From Acidobacteriota bacterium (GTDB lineage Bacteria; Acidobacteriota; Terriglobia; Terriglobales; Acidobacteriaceae): a DNA stretch of 64,000 nt. A program made the position numbers and the translations under genes. The notes beneath the pieces are model-generated. The model was given only the letters and a program-made list of their open reading frames with translations. It did no database searches and was not told where the DNA came from. This document shows positions 9,648 through 18,500 of this stretch, piece after piece (position 1 is the first letter of the stretch; every line of letters starts with the position of its first letter). The stretch covers positions 124,001 to 188,000 of the forward strand of contig QIAM01000006.1 in the NCBI GenBank assembly GCA_003225555.1. Direction: 5' to 3'.

Positions 9648-9785
9648 GCAGCGCTTCCAGCGCTGCGATCTCTTGCTCCCTTCAATCAAGGAGCTTTACA
9701 GTTTGCTGAACAAATCCGTGCAGGTACCTCTGAGGCTAAAGCCTGACAGAAACGGAAGACTTTATCGCAGCGTTGAAAACGCTGC
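9648..9785. repeat. Pair of REP-like hairpins in a gene-free stretch
   Basis: The 375-base gap 9481-9855 holds no gene. It contains GCAGCGCT-TCC-AGCGCTGC at 9648-9666 and GCAGCGTT-GAA-AACGCTGC at 9767-9785. Both are perfect 8 bp stems with 3-base loops and match the plan of the hairpins at 41-96. They lie between the ends of two minus-strand transcription units and could stop or stabilise RNA. Confidence 0.6.
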
Positions 9786-9855
9786 GCCACCCAAAATCAG
9801 AGTTCTCCAGCAACTGTCTAGCCACTGGGGTACGAGACGGCATTTTCTCCTTCAC

Positions 9856-11181
9856 TCATCGCGTTTGTCCCTCCTGTGGCTCGGCTTGGCTGGCCTGATT
9901 GGCCACGTTCATGCTGCGCAGGACGTCGTTGGCGAAGAAGAATTTGCCGTCCGCCGGCACCATCATGATCTGCAGTTTGTCGGAAAGGCGCTCGGCTACG
10001 ATTTTGTTGATCAGCAGCGGATTCTGTTTCAGGACTGCTGCTTCACTCTGTAGCCGCTCGGCATCGGCTGCTGCGGTCACGCGAATGCGATCGGCTTCGG
10101 CCTCGGCCAGCAGCTTCCGCCGCTCGGTCTCAGCCTTGCTGTCGATCACTTTGGCCTGCGCTGCCGCCTCTGCGTTCTGGATGGTCGCTTCCTTGCGAGC
10201 CTCAGCTTCCAGCCGGCTCTGCTTGATCTGCTTTTCCTTCAGCGGCAGGGTGTATTGCATCGCGTCGGATTCTCCCTTTGCCTGCAGCACGTGCACCTGG
10301 GCTTCGCCCTCAGCCTGCTTGATCTGCTGTACCTTGGTTGCTTCCGCTTCCAGTTCGGAAATCCGGACTCGCTTTTGTTTCAGTTCCGTCTCCACGCCCA
10401 TGCGGTCGTTTTCCTGCTCCTTCAAGAGCAGAGTCTCAAGCCCCTTGGCATATTCCGGGGGTAACTGGATATCTCGCAGCATGACTTCCTTCACGATGAT
10501 GCCGTCCGCCGACAATTTCTGCGTGATCAGCGCTGTCGCTCGCTGCCGGACTTCTTCGCGCTTGGCCGAGAAAGCGTCGCGCACCGTGTAGTTCGGCACG
10601 AGTTCGCGCCAGACGCTGGCCACCGTCGGAGGTACTATCTCTTTCTCCACTGGATGCGGCAGATTCCCTTGCACGTAATCCAACCGCCTGGGATCGAGCC
10701 GGTAACGCACCGTGATCGCCAGCCCAAGGGTCAGACCTTCTTTGGCCTGCACGTCGAGCAACTGGTTCCTGGCAGAGATGTTGGTTGCCGCCGTCTTCCC
10801 GTCTTCGGAGGTTCCCGTGGTGAAGACTTGATCGCGCGTATCGAACAGGGCCACATCTTCAACCAGCGGCATGACAAAATGCACTCCGGGATAAAGCGTT
10901 CCCGGCAGCGTTCCGCTCATCTGGCTGACTCGAACTCCAGCCGTGCCGCTCGGCACAACGACGATGCTGAATGCCACGAGCAGGGGCCCCCACGCCAACA
11001 ACGCCAAAGCCAGTGAAGTGCGCCAGCGGAGCTGCGGAATTGCCGGCACCTGGCCCGCGCCCGGTGCGGCCAGCGCACGGCGGTACAGCAGTTCGCGATA
11101 AAGGTCATACGCCAGAATGCTTACGGCCACGAGAATCATCCCGAGGCCACCTGCGATCAGCAAATACTTCAACGCCAGCAT
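9856..11181 (-). CDS. SPFH/Band-7 membrane scaffold protein
   Basis: This 441-residue protein has two N-terminal membrane segments (about 5-27 and 54-76) followed by the SPFH core (about 75-250), starting VVPSGTAGVRVSQMSG and LYPGVHFVMPLVEDV. A long Ala/Glu-rich coiled coil (about 250-390) has the repeated EAEA/AEA pattern typical of prohibitin-flotillin proteins. Such proteins form oligomeric rings in the membrane that organise proteases or lipid domains. The usual NfeD partner is absent. Instead a 48-residue membrane peptide is encoded 39 bases upstream. The double membrane anchor is unusual for this family, where one is normal. Confidence 0.88.
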   Translation of the reverse strand: MLALKYLLIAGGLGMILVAVSILAYDLYRELLYRRALAAPGAGQVPAIPQLRWRTSLALALLAWGPLLVAFSIVVVPSGTAGVRVSQMSGTLPGTLYPGVHFVMPLVEDVALFDTRDQVFTTGTSEDGKTAATNISARNQLLDVQAKEGLTLGLAITVRYRLDPRRLDYVQGNLPHPVEKEIVPPTVASVWRELVPNYTVRDAFSAKREEVRQRATALITQKLSADGIIVKEVMLRDIQLPPEYAKGLETLLLKEQENDRMGVETELKQKRVRISELEAEATKVQQIKQAEGEAQVHVLQAKGESDAMQYTLPLKEKQIKQSRLEAEARKEATIQNAEAAAQAKVIDSKAETERRKLLAEAEADRIRVTAAADAERLQSEAAVLKQNPLLINKIVAERLSDKLQIMMVPADGKFFFANDVLRSMNVANQASQAEPQEGQTR

Positions 11182-11220
11182 GGTCGTTCTCCTTAGCGCC
11201 TCAGCGCTTCTGCCCTGACT

Positions 11221-11367
11221 TTACTTCGACCGGCTGCCGGGCCAGCTTGGCCGGGCGAAGAACAGGCGGAACACCTGTCCAAAAATCAGCTCTTCCGCCA
11301 GCAGCGCCACTGCCAGCGAGAAGATCAAACCTGCGATCACTGCCATGAATGTGATTGCCATTTGCAT
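11221..11367 (-). CDS. Small membrane peptide upstream of the SPFH gene
   Basis: This gene encodes 48 residues with one strong hydrophobic segment (MAVIAGLIFSLAVALLAEEL), an aromatic stretch, and a basic tail. The start is decided by a strong site: GGAGG lies 6 bases before the ATG at 11367. It ends 39 bases before the SPFH start, so the two are probably co-transcribed. I recognise no family. Small single-pass proteins often tune a larger membrane partner, so a role in SPFH assembly is a fair guess but only that. Confidence 0.6.
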   Translation of the reverse strand: MQMAITFMAVIAGLIFSLAVALLAEELIFGQVFRLFFARPSWPGSRSK

Positions 11368-11418
11368 AAACGACCTCCGGTAAAAATTCTGACCTGAAGC
11401 CCACAATTCAAACTCTCA

Positions 11419-11470
11419 ACTCCGCGATCTCTGCGGCAGTTCTCAGCGTTCTCTGCGATAAAGGCTTTTG
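11419..11470. repeat. Partial copy of the CTCAGCG/CTGCGG palindromic repeat
   Basis: This stretch (CTCTGCGGCAGTTCTCAGCG and flanks) matches one arm of the longer inverted repeats at 27073-27177 and 36170-36279. Only one arm is present. It lies in the leader of the small membrane peptide and SPFH genes. Confidence 0.6.
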
Positions 11471-11501
11471 GGCGCTACTGCCCACCATCTGCTTGCATTG
11501 A

Positions 11502-12065
11502 TCAAGTTTGCGCAGCCGCGAGAGTTACCTTGTCTGCCTCGCCACCGAAAATCTCAGCCGTTTCTTCGTCCCGCTCACCGCGAATCTCAACCAAGTCGCC
11601 CACGCGCAGCATGGCGAATAGCCTCTCCATGTCGCGATTCCGCAGCCGGATGCACCCATGCGACGCCGCGTGCCCGATCGACTTCGGAGCATTGGTTCCG
11701 TGAATTCTGAATCCTTTTTCGCTGAGCCCCACCCAGCGCGTGCCAATCGGATTGTCCTTGCCGGGAGGGATTACGAGGCCCTGGTGGTAATAAGTCGGTT
11801 TCGAAACGCGGTTGACGATTTCGAACTCGCCAGTCGGGCTCGGACTGACTGCTGCCCCGACCGCAATAGGGAATGACGCCAGCCTGTTCCCATCTTCCAG
11901 AACCGCGATCTTGCGGTCGGGAACGCTGACGACAACAGTCCTTCTACTACGGCTCGGTTCGGGCGATCTGGCTCTTTGGGCGACCGCAGAACCAGCCAGT
12001 ACGAGTGCCGCGATTAGTGCCATTGTCATCCGCCTCGCCGCCGAGTTCCTGTTCGCTGTGTTCAT
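11502..12065 (-). CDS. L,D-transpeptidase (YkuD domain)
   Basis: The 187-residue secreted enzyme has a signal peptide (ALIAALVLAGSAVAQ) and one YkuD domain (about 42-180). The catalytic motif is complete: H122 in RIHGTN and the nucleophile C138 in ASHGCIRLRN. Enzymes of this family form 3-3 crosslinks in peptidoglycan or attach proteins to it in the periplasm. There is no LysM or other binding domain, so it is a minimal version. The neighbouring SPFH gene has the same strand but the gap of 134 bases carries a repeat, so they may be separate units. Confidence 0.92.
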   Translation of the reverse strand: MNTANRNSAARRMTMALIAALVLAGSAVAQRARSPEPSRSRRTVVVSVPDRKIAVLEDGNRLASFPIAVGAAVSPSPTGEFEIVNRVSKPTYYHQGLVIPPGKDNPIGTRWVGLSEKGFRIHGTNAPKSIGHAASHGCIRLRNRDMERLFAMLRVGDLVEIRGERDEETAEIFGGEADKVTLAAAQT

Positions 12066-12625
12066 TTCTACCCTTCACGATGAAATTCAGTGACACAAAG
12101 GGCAGGGCGACCACCAAAACATATCTGGTTGAAAACAAAAGGTTTGAGACGGGTGCCAGGAGTAGGGTTAGTGTTTAGGTGGGCACACTGTGTACTGCCT
12201 GACACGGAGGACTTGGGTTAAGCCACCGCGGAAGGAACCAAAAAGATCACCGATACGTGGTGATCATTCAAAGCGGGGAGGGAGGGGGAGGTGCCGAATC
12301 TCTTGGCGGTCTTCAGGCGCCCGGCCCTTTGCCGTCTGGGTTACGGCTTGTGGGGTTCTGTGGGTAGGGCCGGGCGATTTCTATAACTGGAAGGCCTAGT
12401 TCAATTGCATCCTTTGTACATGTAATTAAGCTGCCATTTCTGTGATCGCCGTCGCCCTTGTTCGTGATTCTCATCATGCTGTTCGGACCGGTGCTCGTCG
12501 CTCTCTGCCAATTTCTCCTCCCGACCACGACTCAATTCTGGTGCACCATCGCGTGTGACCAACAGCCAGATCCGTCATTCCGCTCAGTTTGACTTCCCAT
12601 CCTCCGCTGACTATCGTTGCGCGCT
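12066..12625. other. 560-base gene-free stretch with one palindrome
   Basis: No convincing coding region or RNA gene is visible. One palindrome, GATCACC-N7-GGTGATC (12245-12265), could be an operator or a weak hairpin. A G-rich tract (about 12272-12292) follows it. The rest may be decayed sequence upstream of the broken DUF2252 gene. Confidence 0.4.
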
Positions 12626-13701
12626 ATGAACGTCGTCAAAGCGACCCGCCAGTTCGAGGATTGGCTGGGCCGCCACACTGACATAGTCAAACGCGATCTG
12701 CGACTGAAGCACGCCCGGATGAAGGAGGCAATCTTTCCTTTTTTCCGCGGCACATACTACCGCTGGGCCCAGCTTTGGCCGAAAATATGTGCCGATTTAT
12801 CCAAGACGCCACATGTGCTTGCAGTGGGCGATCTGCATGTCGAGAATTTCGGAACCTGGCGTGACATTGAGGGCCGCCTGATTTGGGGAGTCAACGATTT
12901 TGACGAAGCTTTTCCGCTCGCCTTTACCAACGATCTGGTTCGCCTGCTCGTCAGTGCGCACCTTGCCGCGGAAGCCTACCTCTAGCAGAGAAAAAGATCT
13001 GCGATGCGGTTCTGGAAGGCTATTCCGAAGGCATCCGCGAAAGAGGACGCCCCTTCGTTCTCGAAGAGCAGCATAAATGGCTGCGCGACATTGCCGAAAG
13101 TGAGCTGCGCGACCCGGTTCGCTTCTGGGCGAAAATGGACGCGCTCCCCATCAAAGAGGGAATCCCTGTCAGCGCCATCGAGGCACTGGAGCACCTCATG
13201 CCCGGGCACGATATTTCTTATCGTGTAGCCCGGCGGGTTGCCGGCATGGGCAGCCTCGGGCGTGCTCGCTTCATCGCCATTGCCGAGTGGCACGGCGGTC
13301 AGATCGCCCGCGAAGCCAAGGCTTTGGTTCCGTCCGCGTGCCATTGGGTGCAAGGCGGGAAGGGGCCAGCGGAAATCCTTTACCAGACGATCTTCAGCGG
13401 GGCGGTTCGCTGTCCCGACCCATTTGTCCAGTTGCGTGGACGCTGGATTGTCCGCCGCTTGGCCCCTCATGGTTCGCGCATTGAATTGGTCACGCTTCTC
13501 GCTCGCGGCACCGAGCTCCGTCTGCTGCACGCCATGGGTTGGGAAACCGCGAATATTCCCATGGGAACGAAGTCTGCCCGCAAGGGAATCCTTCGCCATC
13601 TGGGGAGGCAGAAAGGGAACTGGCTTCACAAAGCCGGCGGCGAGATGGTGAAGGCGGTTCGCGCCGACTGGCAAACCTGGAGAAAGGAAGGATACGCCTA
13701 G
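12626..13701 (+). pseudogene. DUF2252 family protein, frameshifted
   Basis: The first part (12626-12985) encodes a DUF2252 N-terminus with FFRGTYYRW, VLAVGDLHVENFG and INDFDEA-like (VNDFDEAFP) motifs, a kinase-like fold related to aminoglycoside phosphotransferases. It stops at TAG 12983-12985. The rest continues in another frame through LAEKKICDAVLEGYSEGIRE to the stop at 13701 and includes the VGMGSLGR-like motif (VAGMGSLGRARF). The joined length of about 358 residues fits the family, so a single one-base loss near 12975-12985 explains the break. Either the gene is recently inactivated or this is an assembly error. The ATG at 12626 is used; a TTG lies 9 bases upstream. Confidence 0.85.
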
Positions 13702-13710
13702 GAGGTGCCC

Positions 13711-14058
13711 TCACCTTCGCAATGTGTTGTCCGCAATCGGCAAAGCTGTTCTTTTTAAGAGCGCGAAGCCCGTGCGCTTCCCGGAAACTTCGCGTGGCCC
13801 AGGCACACTGGCCACAGGTTTGCCAAGCGGAGCCAGCAGGATGCCTTGCTCCTGGTCAGAGATCAGCGTCCAAAGGATGGCACATGCGTCACACAGCCAA
13901 AAGCGGTCGACGCGCGGCTGCATGGCCCGCGCAGGGAACACTGCGTCTGCCTTGGAATGTCCCGATTTTTCCGGACGCCCGGTCTCGACCAGAAACAGCT
14001 TTCCCTCGCGTTGCAGAAAAGGCTTAGAGCATTGGGAGTTGGCGCAGTGGCTGAGCAT
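13711..14058 (-). CDS. Small Cys-rich protein, probable zinc ribbon
   Basis: This 115-residue protein opens with HCANSQCSKPF and later has FWLCDACA followed by WTLISD, giving two Cys pairs (C-x4-C and C-x2-C) about 50 residues apart. That is the layout of a split zinc ribbon. The segment LQREGKLFLVE resembles small hypothetical proteins common in Acidobacteriota, recalled from general knowledge and not searched. A basic tail follows. It converges with the broken DUF2252 gene, 9 bases apart. Open frames on the opposite strand here lack any recognisable motif. Function unknown. Confidence 0.62.
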   Translation of the reverse strand: MLSHCANSQCSKPFLQREGKLFLVETGRPEKSGHSKADAVFPARAMQPRVDRFWLCDACAILWTLISDQEQGILLAPLGKPVASVPGPREVSGKRTGFALLKRTALPIADNTLRR

Positions 14059-14265
14059 TCCGCCTTCTCCAATCGTAGGTGTGAGGCGTCAAGCAGTTGG
14101 ACTTCCATCATGACCTGTTGAGACCTGTGATTTTCCTTTGCTAGATGGGCCCCGAACGGTGGCGAGTCAATTCATTCTTGCCTCTCTGCCGACTAATCGG
14201 CACACATGCCGAAGGTTCGGCAGCAGCCTTGTCCTGTTCCCCGAAGCCAGCTACCATTTTTAACA

Positions 14266-15093
14266 ATGGCCAAGCGTCTTCTTCTCTGTGCTCCCACTTA
14301 CTTCGACGTGGTGGACCGCAAGAATCCCTACATGTCGGGAGATTTCCCAGTGGATCGCAGGAAAGCGCGGTTCCAGTGGGAGGGCCTGTGCGCAGCACTA
14401 CAGAAGAGTGGATGCGAAATTGAAACCATCGACGCAGTCTCCGACCTCGAAGACATGGTCTTCGCCGCCAACCAGGTCTTCGTCGGCTACAAGGAGGGAC
14501 TCGAGAGGTTCATCGTGCCCAGTCGTATGGTGTACGCCTCGCGCCAGCGCGAGGTGCCCTTCTATGTCGAATGGTTCCGAAAACGCGGTTACAAGGTCAT
14601 CAACTTGGAACTCGGCGACGATTGCCTGGAGGGTCACGGCGACCTGCTATGGCATCCGGATGGCTCTCGCATCTACGCGGGCTATGGTTTTCGCAGCACA
14701 CGCGGAGGAGTCGAGAAGTTCTCGACTGCGATGGCCAAAATGGGAATCCCCGTCTTTCCGCTACAGCTAGTCGATCCCTTCTGCTATCACCTCGACACCT
14801 GCTTCTGTCCGCTGAATAACGACGCGGTCCTTATCTGTTCCAGTGCCTATTCATCGGACGCGCTAGAAACTCTCCCCAAATTCTGGAAGCGGATTCACAA
14901 ACTCAGCGCCGAGGAGGCGCATCGCTTCATAGGCAACGGCATCGTAGCCAACGGGAACTACCTCACTCCCTACCTGACGCCCAACCTGCAAACTATCCTT
15001 GAGCAGGAAGGACTGACTCCAGTAGTTGTGGAAACTACCGAATTCGAAAAGGCCGGCGGCAGCCTCTTCTGCATGAAGGCATTCCTGCCCTGA
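14266..15093 (+). CDS. Amidinotransferase/dimethylargininase-fold hydrolase
   Basis: This 275-residue protein is of the guanidine-modifying superfamily (DDAH, arginine deiminase and amidinotransferase). It has the substrate-binding acidic segment DLEDMVFAANQVF, the catalytic H175 and D177 in YHLDTCF, and the nucleophilic C269 in GGSLFCM near the C-terminus. It could hydrolyse methylarginines or related guanidines, but substrate cannot be read from sequence. The ATG at 14266 begins the conserved beta strand (KRLLLCAPTYF); an earlier ATG at 14206 adds unlikely residues. The upstream region lacks a strong ribosome site. It stands alone. Confidence 0.85.
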   Translation: MAKRLLLCAPTYFDVVDRKNPYMSGDFPVDRRKARFQWEGLCAALQKSGCEIETIDAVSDLEDMVFAANQVFVGYKEGLERFIVPSRMVYASRQREVPFYVEWFRKRGYKVINLELGDDCLEGHGDLLWHPDGSRIYAGYGFRSTRGGVEKFSTAMAKMGIPVFPLQLVDPFCYHLDTCFCPLNNDAVLICSSAYSSDALETLPKFWKRIHKLSAEEAHRFIGNGIVANGNYLTPYLTPNLQTILEQEGLTPVVVETTEFEKAGGSLFCMKAFLP

Positions 15094-15229
15094 AGTTTGT
15101 GGAACGGTTGGAAGTCGGCCATCGCGCCCGTTCGAGGATGGAGTGGCCCAATTTACTTCTTGCGGTCAAATCCCCGGTTAACACCCTCGCTCCGACGAAC
15201 GTCTATCATGTCGTGGGGATTTTGCGCGC

Positions 15230-15868
15230 ATGGCCTCGACGTCAGGAGATCGAGTTGACCTGCTCGCGGCGGGCCGGGGGCGTCGGTCTGTGAGGGAAGA
15301 ATCCGCGCCCGAATTCTCCGACGACGCGATGCTGGTGCATGCGGCACGGGAGGGGGACCGTGCGGCATTCGGTCATCTCTACGAACGCTACGCTCGTATG
15401 GTCCACGGAGTTCTGCTCGCAAAGGTCCCGATGGGCGATGTTGACGACCTCGTTCAGGATGTCTTTCTGAAGGCGCTCCGCCGGTTGTCAACGTTGCGCG
15501 AAAGCGGAAGCTTTGGGCCCTGGTTGGCGGCGATTGCTCGCAACGTGGCGAGTGACTACCACCGGCGTTCTGTGCCCGAAGATCCGCTAGAGGATGATCC
15601 GTCTGACAACGATATCGACGTTGAGAACGCGAGTGCTGACCACGAAGGCCCGGCCGCAATCCTCGACACGATCAGGAGCCTGCCCGACGCCTACCGGGAG
15701 ACCTTGATCCTACGACTCGTCGAGGGCATGACCGGCCCTGAGATAGCGCAACGAACTGGGCTGACGCACGGCTCCGTCCGGGTCAACTTGCATCGCGGCA
15801 TGCAGCAGCTCCGCGCGAAACTGAATCCGCACCCGAGCAGGCATCCACCAGAACAGGAGACGCTGTAA
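15230..15868 (+). CDS. ECF-type RNA polymerase sigma factor
   Basis: The 212-residue protein has sigma region 2 (about 40-105: AFGHLYERYARMVHGVL and DVDDLVQDVFLKAL) and region 4 (about 140-195: LPDAYRETLILRLVEGMTG, then HTH EIAQRTGLTHGSVRVNLHRG). It would recruit RNA polymerase to an alternative promoter set. It is followed 2 bases later by a FecR-type anti-sigma gene, the usual arrangement for surface-signalled ECF systems. The first 30 residues are low complexity and a later start is possible. Confidence 0.93.
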   Translation: MASTSGDRVDLLAAGRGRRSVREESAPEFSDDAMLVHAAREGDRAAFGHLYERYARMVHGVLLAKVPMGDVDDLVQDVFLKALRRLSTLRESGSFGPWLAAIARNVASDYHRRSVPEDPLEDDPSDNDIDVENASADHEGPAAILDTIRSLPDAYRETLILRLVEGMTGPEIAQRTGLTHGSVRVNLHRGMQQLRAKLNPHPSRHPPEQETL

Positions 15869-15870
15869 TC

Positions 15871-16977
15871 ATGGATACGGCGAACAACAAAACCGAAGAC
15901 GAATCACCGGCAAACGCTAACGACTATTTGTGGGATCGATCTGGTGAACCCGACCCTGAAGTCCAGAGGCTGGAAGTGTTACTGGAGGAGTTTCGACACG
16001 TTGGTCCTGCTCCGGTATTTCCTGCCATCGTCCAGCACCGGCGATGGACGTTTTTTCCGTGGCGAATGCGACTGTTTCCCGTTCTGGCGGGCGCTGCCTT
16101 GTTGGCCATCACCGTAGTCACATTTCTGCTCCACCAGAGGAAACCGTTTCCAGTTGTCATGGCGGGTTGGGATGTGTCCCGACTGGCAGGAGCACCTCGG
16201 ATCGGACGAATGACCATCAGCGGGAAAGAAGGCTATCGCCTCGGCGTCGGCCAGGTTCTGGAAACTGATGTTCAGTCGCGGGCCAGCCTTCAGGCTGAAG
16301 GTATCGGGCAGATCGAGATGGAGCCGGACACACGCCTGCGCCTGCTCGTCATGGGCGCAGGCCTTAAGCGGATTGCCCTGGATCGGGGAACCATTCATGC
16401 GTACATCTGGGCGCCTCCCGGTCAATTCGTGGTCGACACGCCATCGGCTGTGACCGTGGACTTGGGTTGTGCATACACCCTAAAAGTGGATGATTCGGGC
16501 GCCGGGCTGGTGCGTACGTCTCTCGGGTGGGTCGGATTCAAGCTGAACGGCCACGAATCCTTCATTCCCGCGGGAGCGGCCTGTGCGACAAGGCCCAAAG
16601 TCGGCCCGGGCACACCCTACTTTGAAGACGCTTCCCCGGAATTCCGCGCGGCATTAGCACGATTCGATTTTCAGGTCACCACACCGAAGCAACGCGCGGA
16701 AGATCTGAGGATCGTTCTCGCGCAGTCTCGTCAACGTGACGCACTCACACTGTGGCATCTGTTAAGCCGAGTCGATGAGGATCAGCGAATGCGCGTTTAC
16801 GATCGGTTGGCAAGCCTCATACCCCCACCTGCGAGGGTCACCAGGGACGGAGTCTTGCGTCTTGACCAACCGATGCTTGATCTGTGGTGGAACGCGCTCG
16901 GGTTTGACGATATCTCGGTGTGGCGCCATTGGGAACATTCATGGTCCGGAGCGGCAACGCCGGTTCGCGAAAAGTAG
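15871..16977 (+). CDS. FecR-domain membrane anti-sigma factor
   Basis: This gene encodes 368 residues: an acidic cytoplasmic N-terminus (about 1-60), one membrane helix (about 66-86, LFPVLAGAALLAITVVTFLL), and a periplasmic FecR-like beta domain (about 95-230) with repeated segments such as GQVLETDVQSRASLQAEGIG and TRLRLLVMGAG. A helical C-terminal region follows. AGGAG precedes the start and the gap to the sigma gene is 2 bases. It probably holds the sigma factor at the membrane until a periplasmic signal arrives. There is no classic zinc-binding H-x3-C-x2-C anti-sigma motif. Confidence 0.85.
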   Translation: MDTANNKTEDESPANANDYLWDRSGEPDPEVQRLEVLLEEFRHVGPAPVFPAIVQHRRWTFFPWRMRLFPVLAGAALLAITVVTFLLHQRKPFPVVMAGWDVSRLAGAPRIGRMTISGKEGYRLGVGQVLETDVQSRASLQAEGIGQIEMEPDTRLRLLVMGAGLKRIALDRGTIHAYIWAPPGQFVVDTPSAVTVDLGCAYTLKVDDSGAGLVRTSLGWVGFKLNGHESFIPAGAACATRPKVGPGTPYFEDASPEFRAALARFDFQVTTPKQRAEDLRIVLAQSRQRDALTLWHLLSRVDEDQRMRVYDRLASLIPPPARVTRDGVLRLDQPMLDLWWNALGFDDISVWRHWEHSWSGAATPVREK

Positions 16978-17089
16978 CGGGCGCAAAATCGCAGTACCCA
17001 CTTCTCGCGGACACTTTGTTAACAGTCCACTCTCTGCCGGCGTCTCTTTGAACGTGGGTCAAATCAACGGAAAAAGGAGACTTCAGAAT

Positions 17090-17767
17090 ATGAATTCACA
17101 GGGATTTTCACGGCTCGCAATCGGCGTCGTGGCCATCGTGTTCGGGTTCACAAGCGTCGCGCTAGCGGGACCACCTCTTATCTGCCACGCCATAGAAATC
17201 GGGCAAGCGAAGACGCTGCCCTGGGTCAATTTGAATTATCAGAAGGGAAGTGGAGGCTACGACCTGAAGAATCTCACGCGGGATACTCTGGCAATTCTCG
17301 ATTCGAACCCGTCCGTGCTGGTACGAATGGAAACTCTGCGGCGAGCCACGATTTACGCTCGCCAGGATCCGCAAATAGCCAAAGAGCTCATCACGCGACT
17401 TCAGGCGCGCGCGGCCGCTTCGGATGCCGACAACCTGGGAGCGCTTGTATGGTTTGATGTCGGCTACCTGGCGGCAGCTTACAAGCAATGGATTGGCAAG
17501 GGCGAGCCCAATCCCGCCAGCGGTTTGGATGGATACGCTTGGGTGACCAAGGCCATCCGGCTGCGAGGATCAGATCCGGAGATGGAATTCGCCGCCGCAC
17601 TCATCACGCTCGGCAGTCCGGAACGCGATCATAGGGATCATGTGCAGAAAGCCATGGCGGGCGCCAAGACCGATCCCCTGCTCGCTCAGAACCTGGCTTC
17701 CAACTTCAACCGTCAGACCATTTCGACACTGCTGACCCGCGGCACGGCGGAAGGGTTGAAGCAATGA
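17090..17767 (+). CDS. Secreted helical-repeat protein of the sigma operon
   Basis: The gene encodes 225 residues with a signal peptide (LAIGVVAIVFGFTSVALA) and an all-helical mature part with TPR-like spacing. I recognise no family. The ATG at 17090 is preceded by AAAAGGAG at 7-8 bases; longer frames upstream run back into the anti-sigma gene. Placed 112 bases after the anti-sigma factor on the same strand, it may be the periplasmic sensor or the output of the sigma/FecR system. It contains LICHAIEIG near the start of the mature protein. Confidence 0.7.
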   Translation: MNSQGFSRLAIGVVAIVFGFTSVALAGPPLICHAIEIGQAKTLPWVNLNYQKGSGGYDLKNLTRDTLAILDSNPSVLVRMETLRRATIYARQDPQIAKELITRLQARAAASDADNLGALVWFDVGYLAAAYKQWIGKGEPNPASGLDGYAWVTKAIRLRGSDPEMEFAAALITLGSPERDHRDHVQKAMAGAKTDPLLAQNLASNFNRQTISTLLTRGTAEGLKQ

Positions 17768-17793
17768 ACCCATGCGTAAGAATGTTTCTGGGA

Positions 17794-17816
17794 GAGCCGG
17801 GTTTGTTTGCCGGCTC
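17794..17816. terminator. Hairpin between convergent genes
   Basis: GAGCCGG and CCGGCTC form a perfect 7 bp stem around a T-rich 9-base loop. It lies 27 bases after the stop of the secreted-protein gene and before the end of the convergent DUF4337 gene. There is no T-run after it, so it is only a probable terminator. Confidence 0.4.
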
Positions 17817-17832
17817 CCCGCTCTTGCTCGTG

Positions 17833-18378
17833 TCAATGCACCAGGGCCCCTATGACGGCCACAACAATGCCGACCATGCCCAATAACATCCCCAGATGCC
17901 AGAACACCCGCCGTCCCGATAATAATGTGATCGATGTGATCACCAAGCCCATTTCCAGGAAGACTTCACCTAAGTCGTACCGGTCCGCGCGTTTTCGTTC
18001 GGTCGAGACCTCGTTTTCCAGCTTCCGGGCCTCGCTCTCGATCTCTTTCTGCTCATCTTTATAACGCTCTGCTTCTGCGGAATACTTTTCTCTCAGTTTG
18101 GTCAGACCTGCGGCATCAGTGGTCGGGACTACGGAGGTCAGATCCATGAAAAATTCATCACTATGCCGCCGAATATTCTTAGCCTGATAAAACGCCCACT
18201 GATCCGTCGACTTCGTCTGCAGCACGACTTCTTCCGTGTGCGCCCGATGCCCCAGCAGTGAGACGATCGCCACCAGCACCGCCAGCGCCGCCATGGTTAC
18301 CGACACCGGAGCCAGACTCGGATCGTGCCTCCCATGTTCCGCATGTTCTTGTAGTTCATGAAGCTCTTCAGAACTCAA
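17833..18378 (-). CDS. DUF4337 membrane protein
   Basis: This 181-residue protein has a first membrane segment (about 26-46, SVTMAALAVLVAIVSLLGHR), a central charged helical region (about 50-130) with the typical QWAFYQAKNIR motif, and two closely spaced C-terminal membrane segments (about 138-180). This is the DUF4337 layout. The function of the family is unknown. It stands alone between converging and diverging neighbours. Confidence 0.88.
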   Translation of the reverse strand: MSSEELHELQEHAEHGRHDPSLAPVSVTMAALAVLVAIVSLLGHRAHTEEVVLQTKSTDQWAFYQAKNIRRHSDEFFMDLTSVVPTTDAAGLTKLREKYSAEAERYKDEQKEIESEARKLENEVSTERKRADRYDLGEVFLEMGLVITSITLLSGRRVFWHLGMLLGMVGIVVAVIGALVH

Positions 18379-18500
18379 CGGTCCTCCTAACTATTTCCCG
18401 AAGATCGGTTCCGCCAGATGGTACAAGGCTTCAGGCCTACAAGAGTACGCCCCCAGCCTCGGAAAGCCGGAGCCCGAAGCCTGGAGCCTGAAGCCTGCTC

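Noticed and set aside
12190-12399. 69-residue open frame in the gap before the DUF2252 gene
   Set aside because: No motif, no ribosome site, and it covers a G-rich low-complexity tract.
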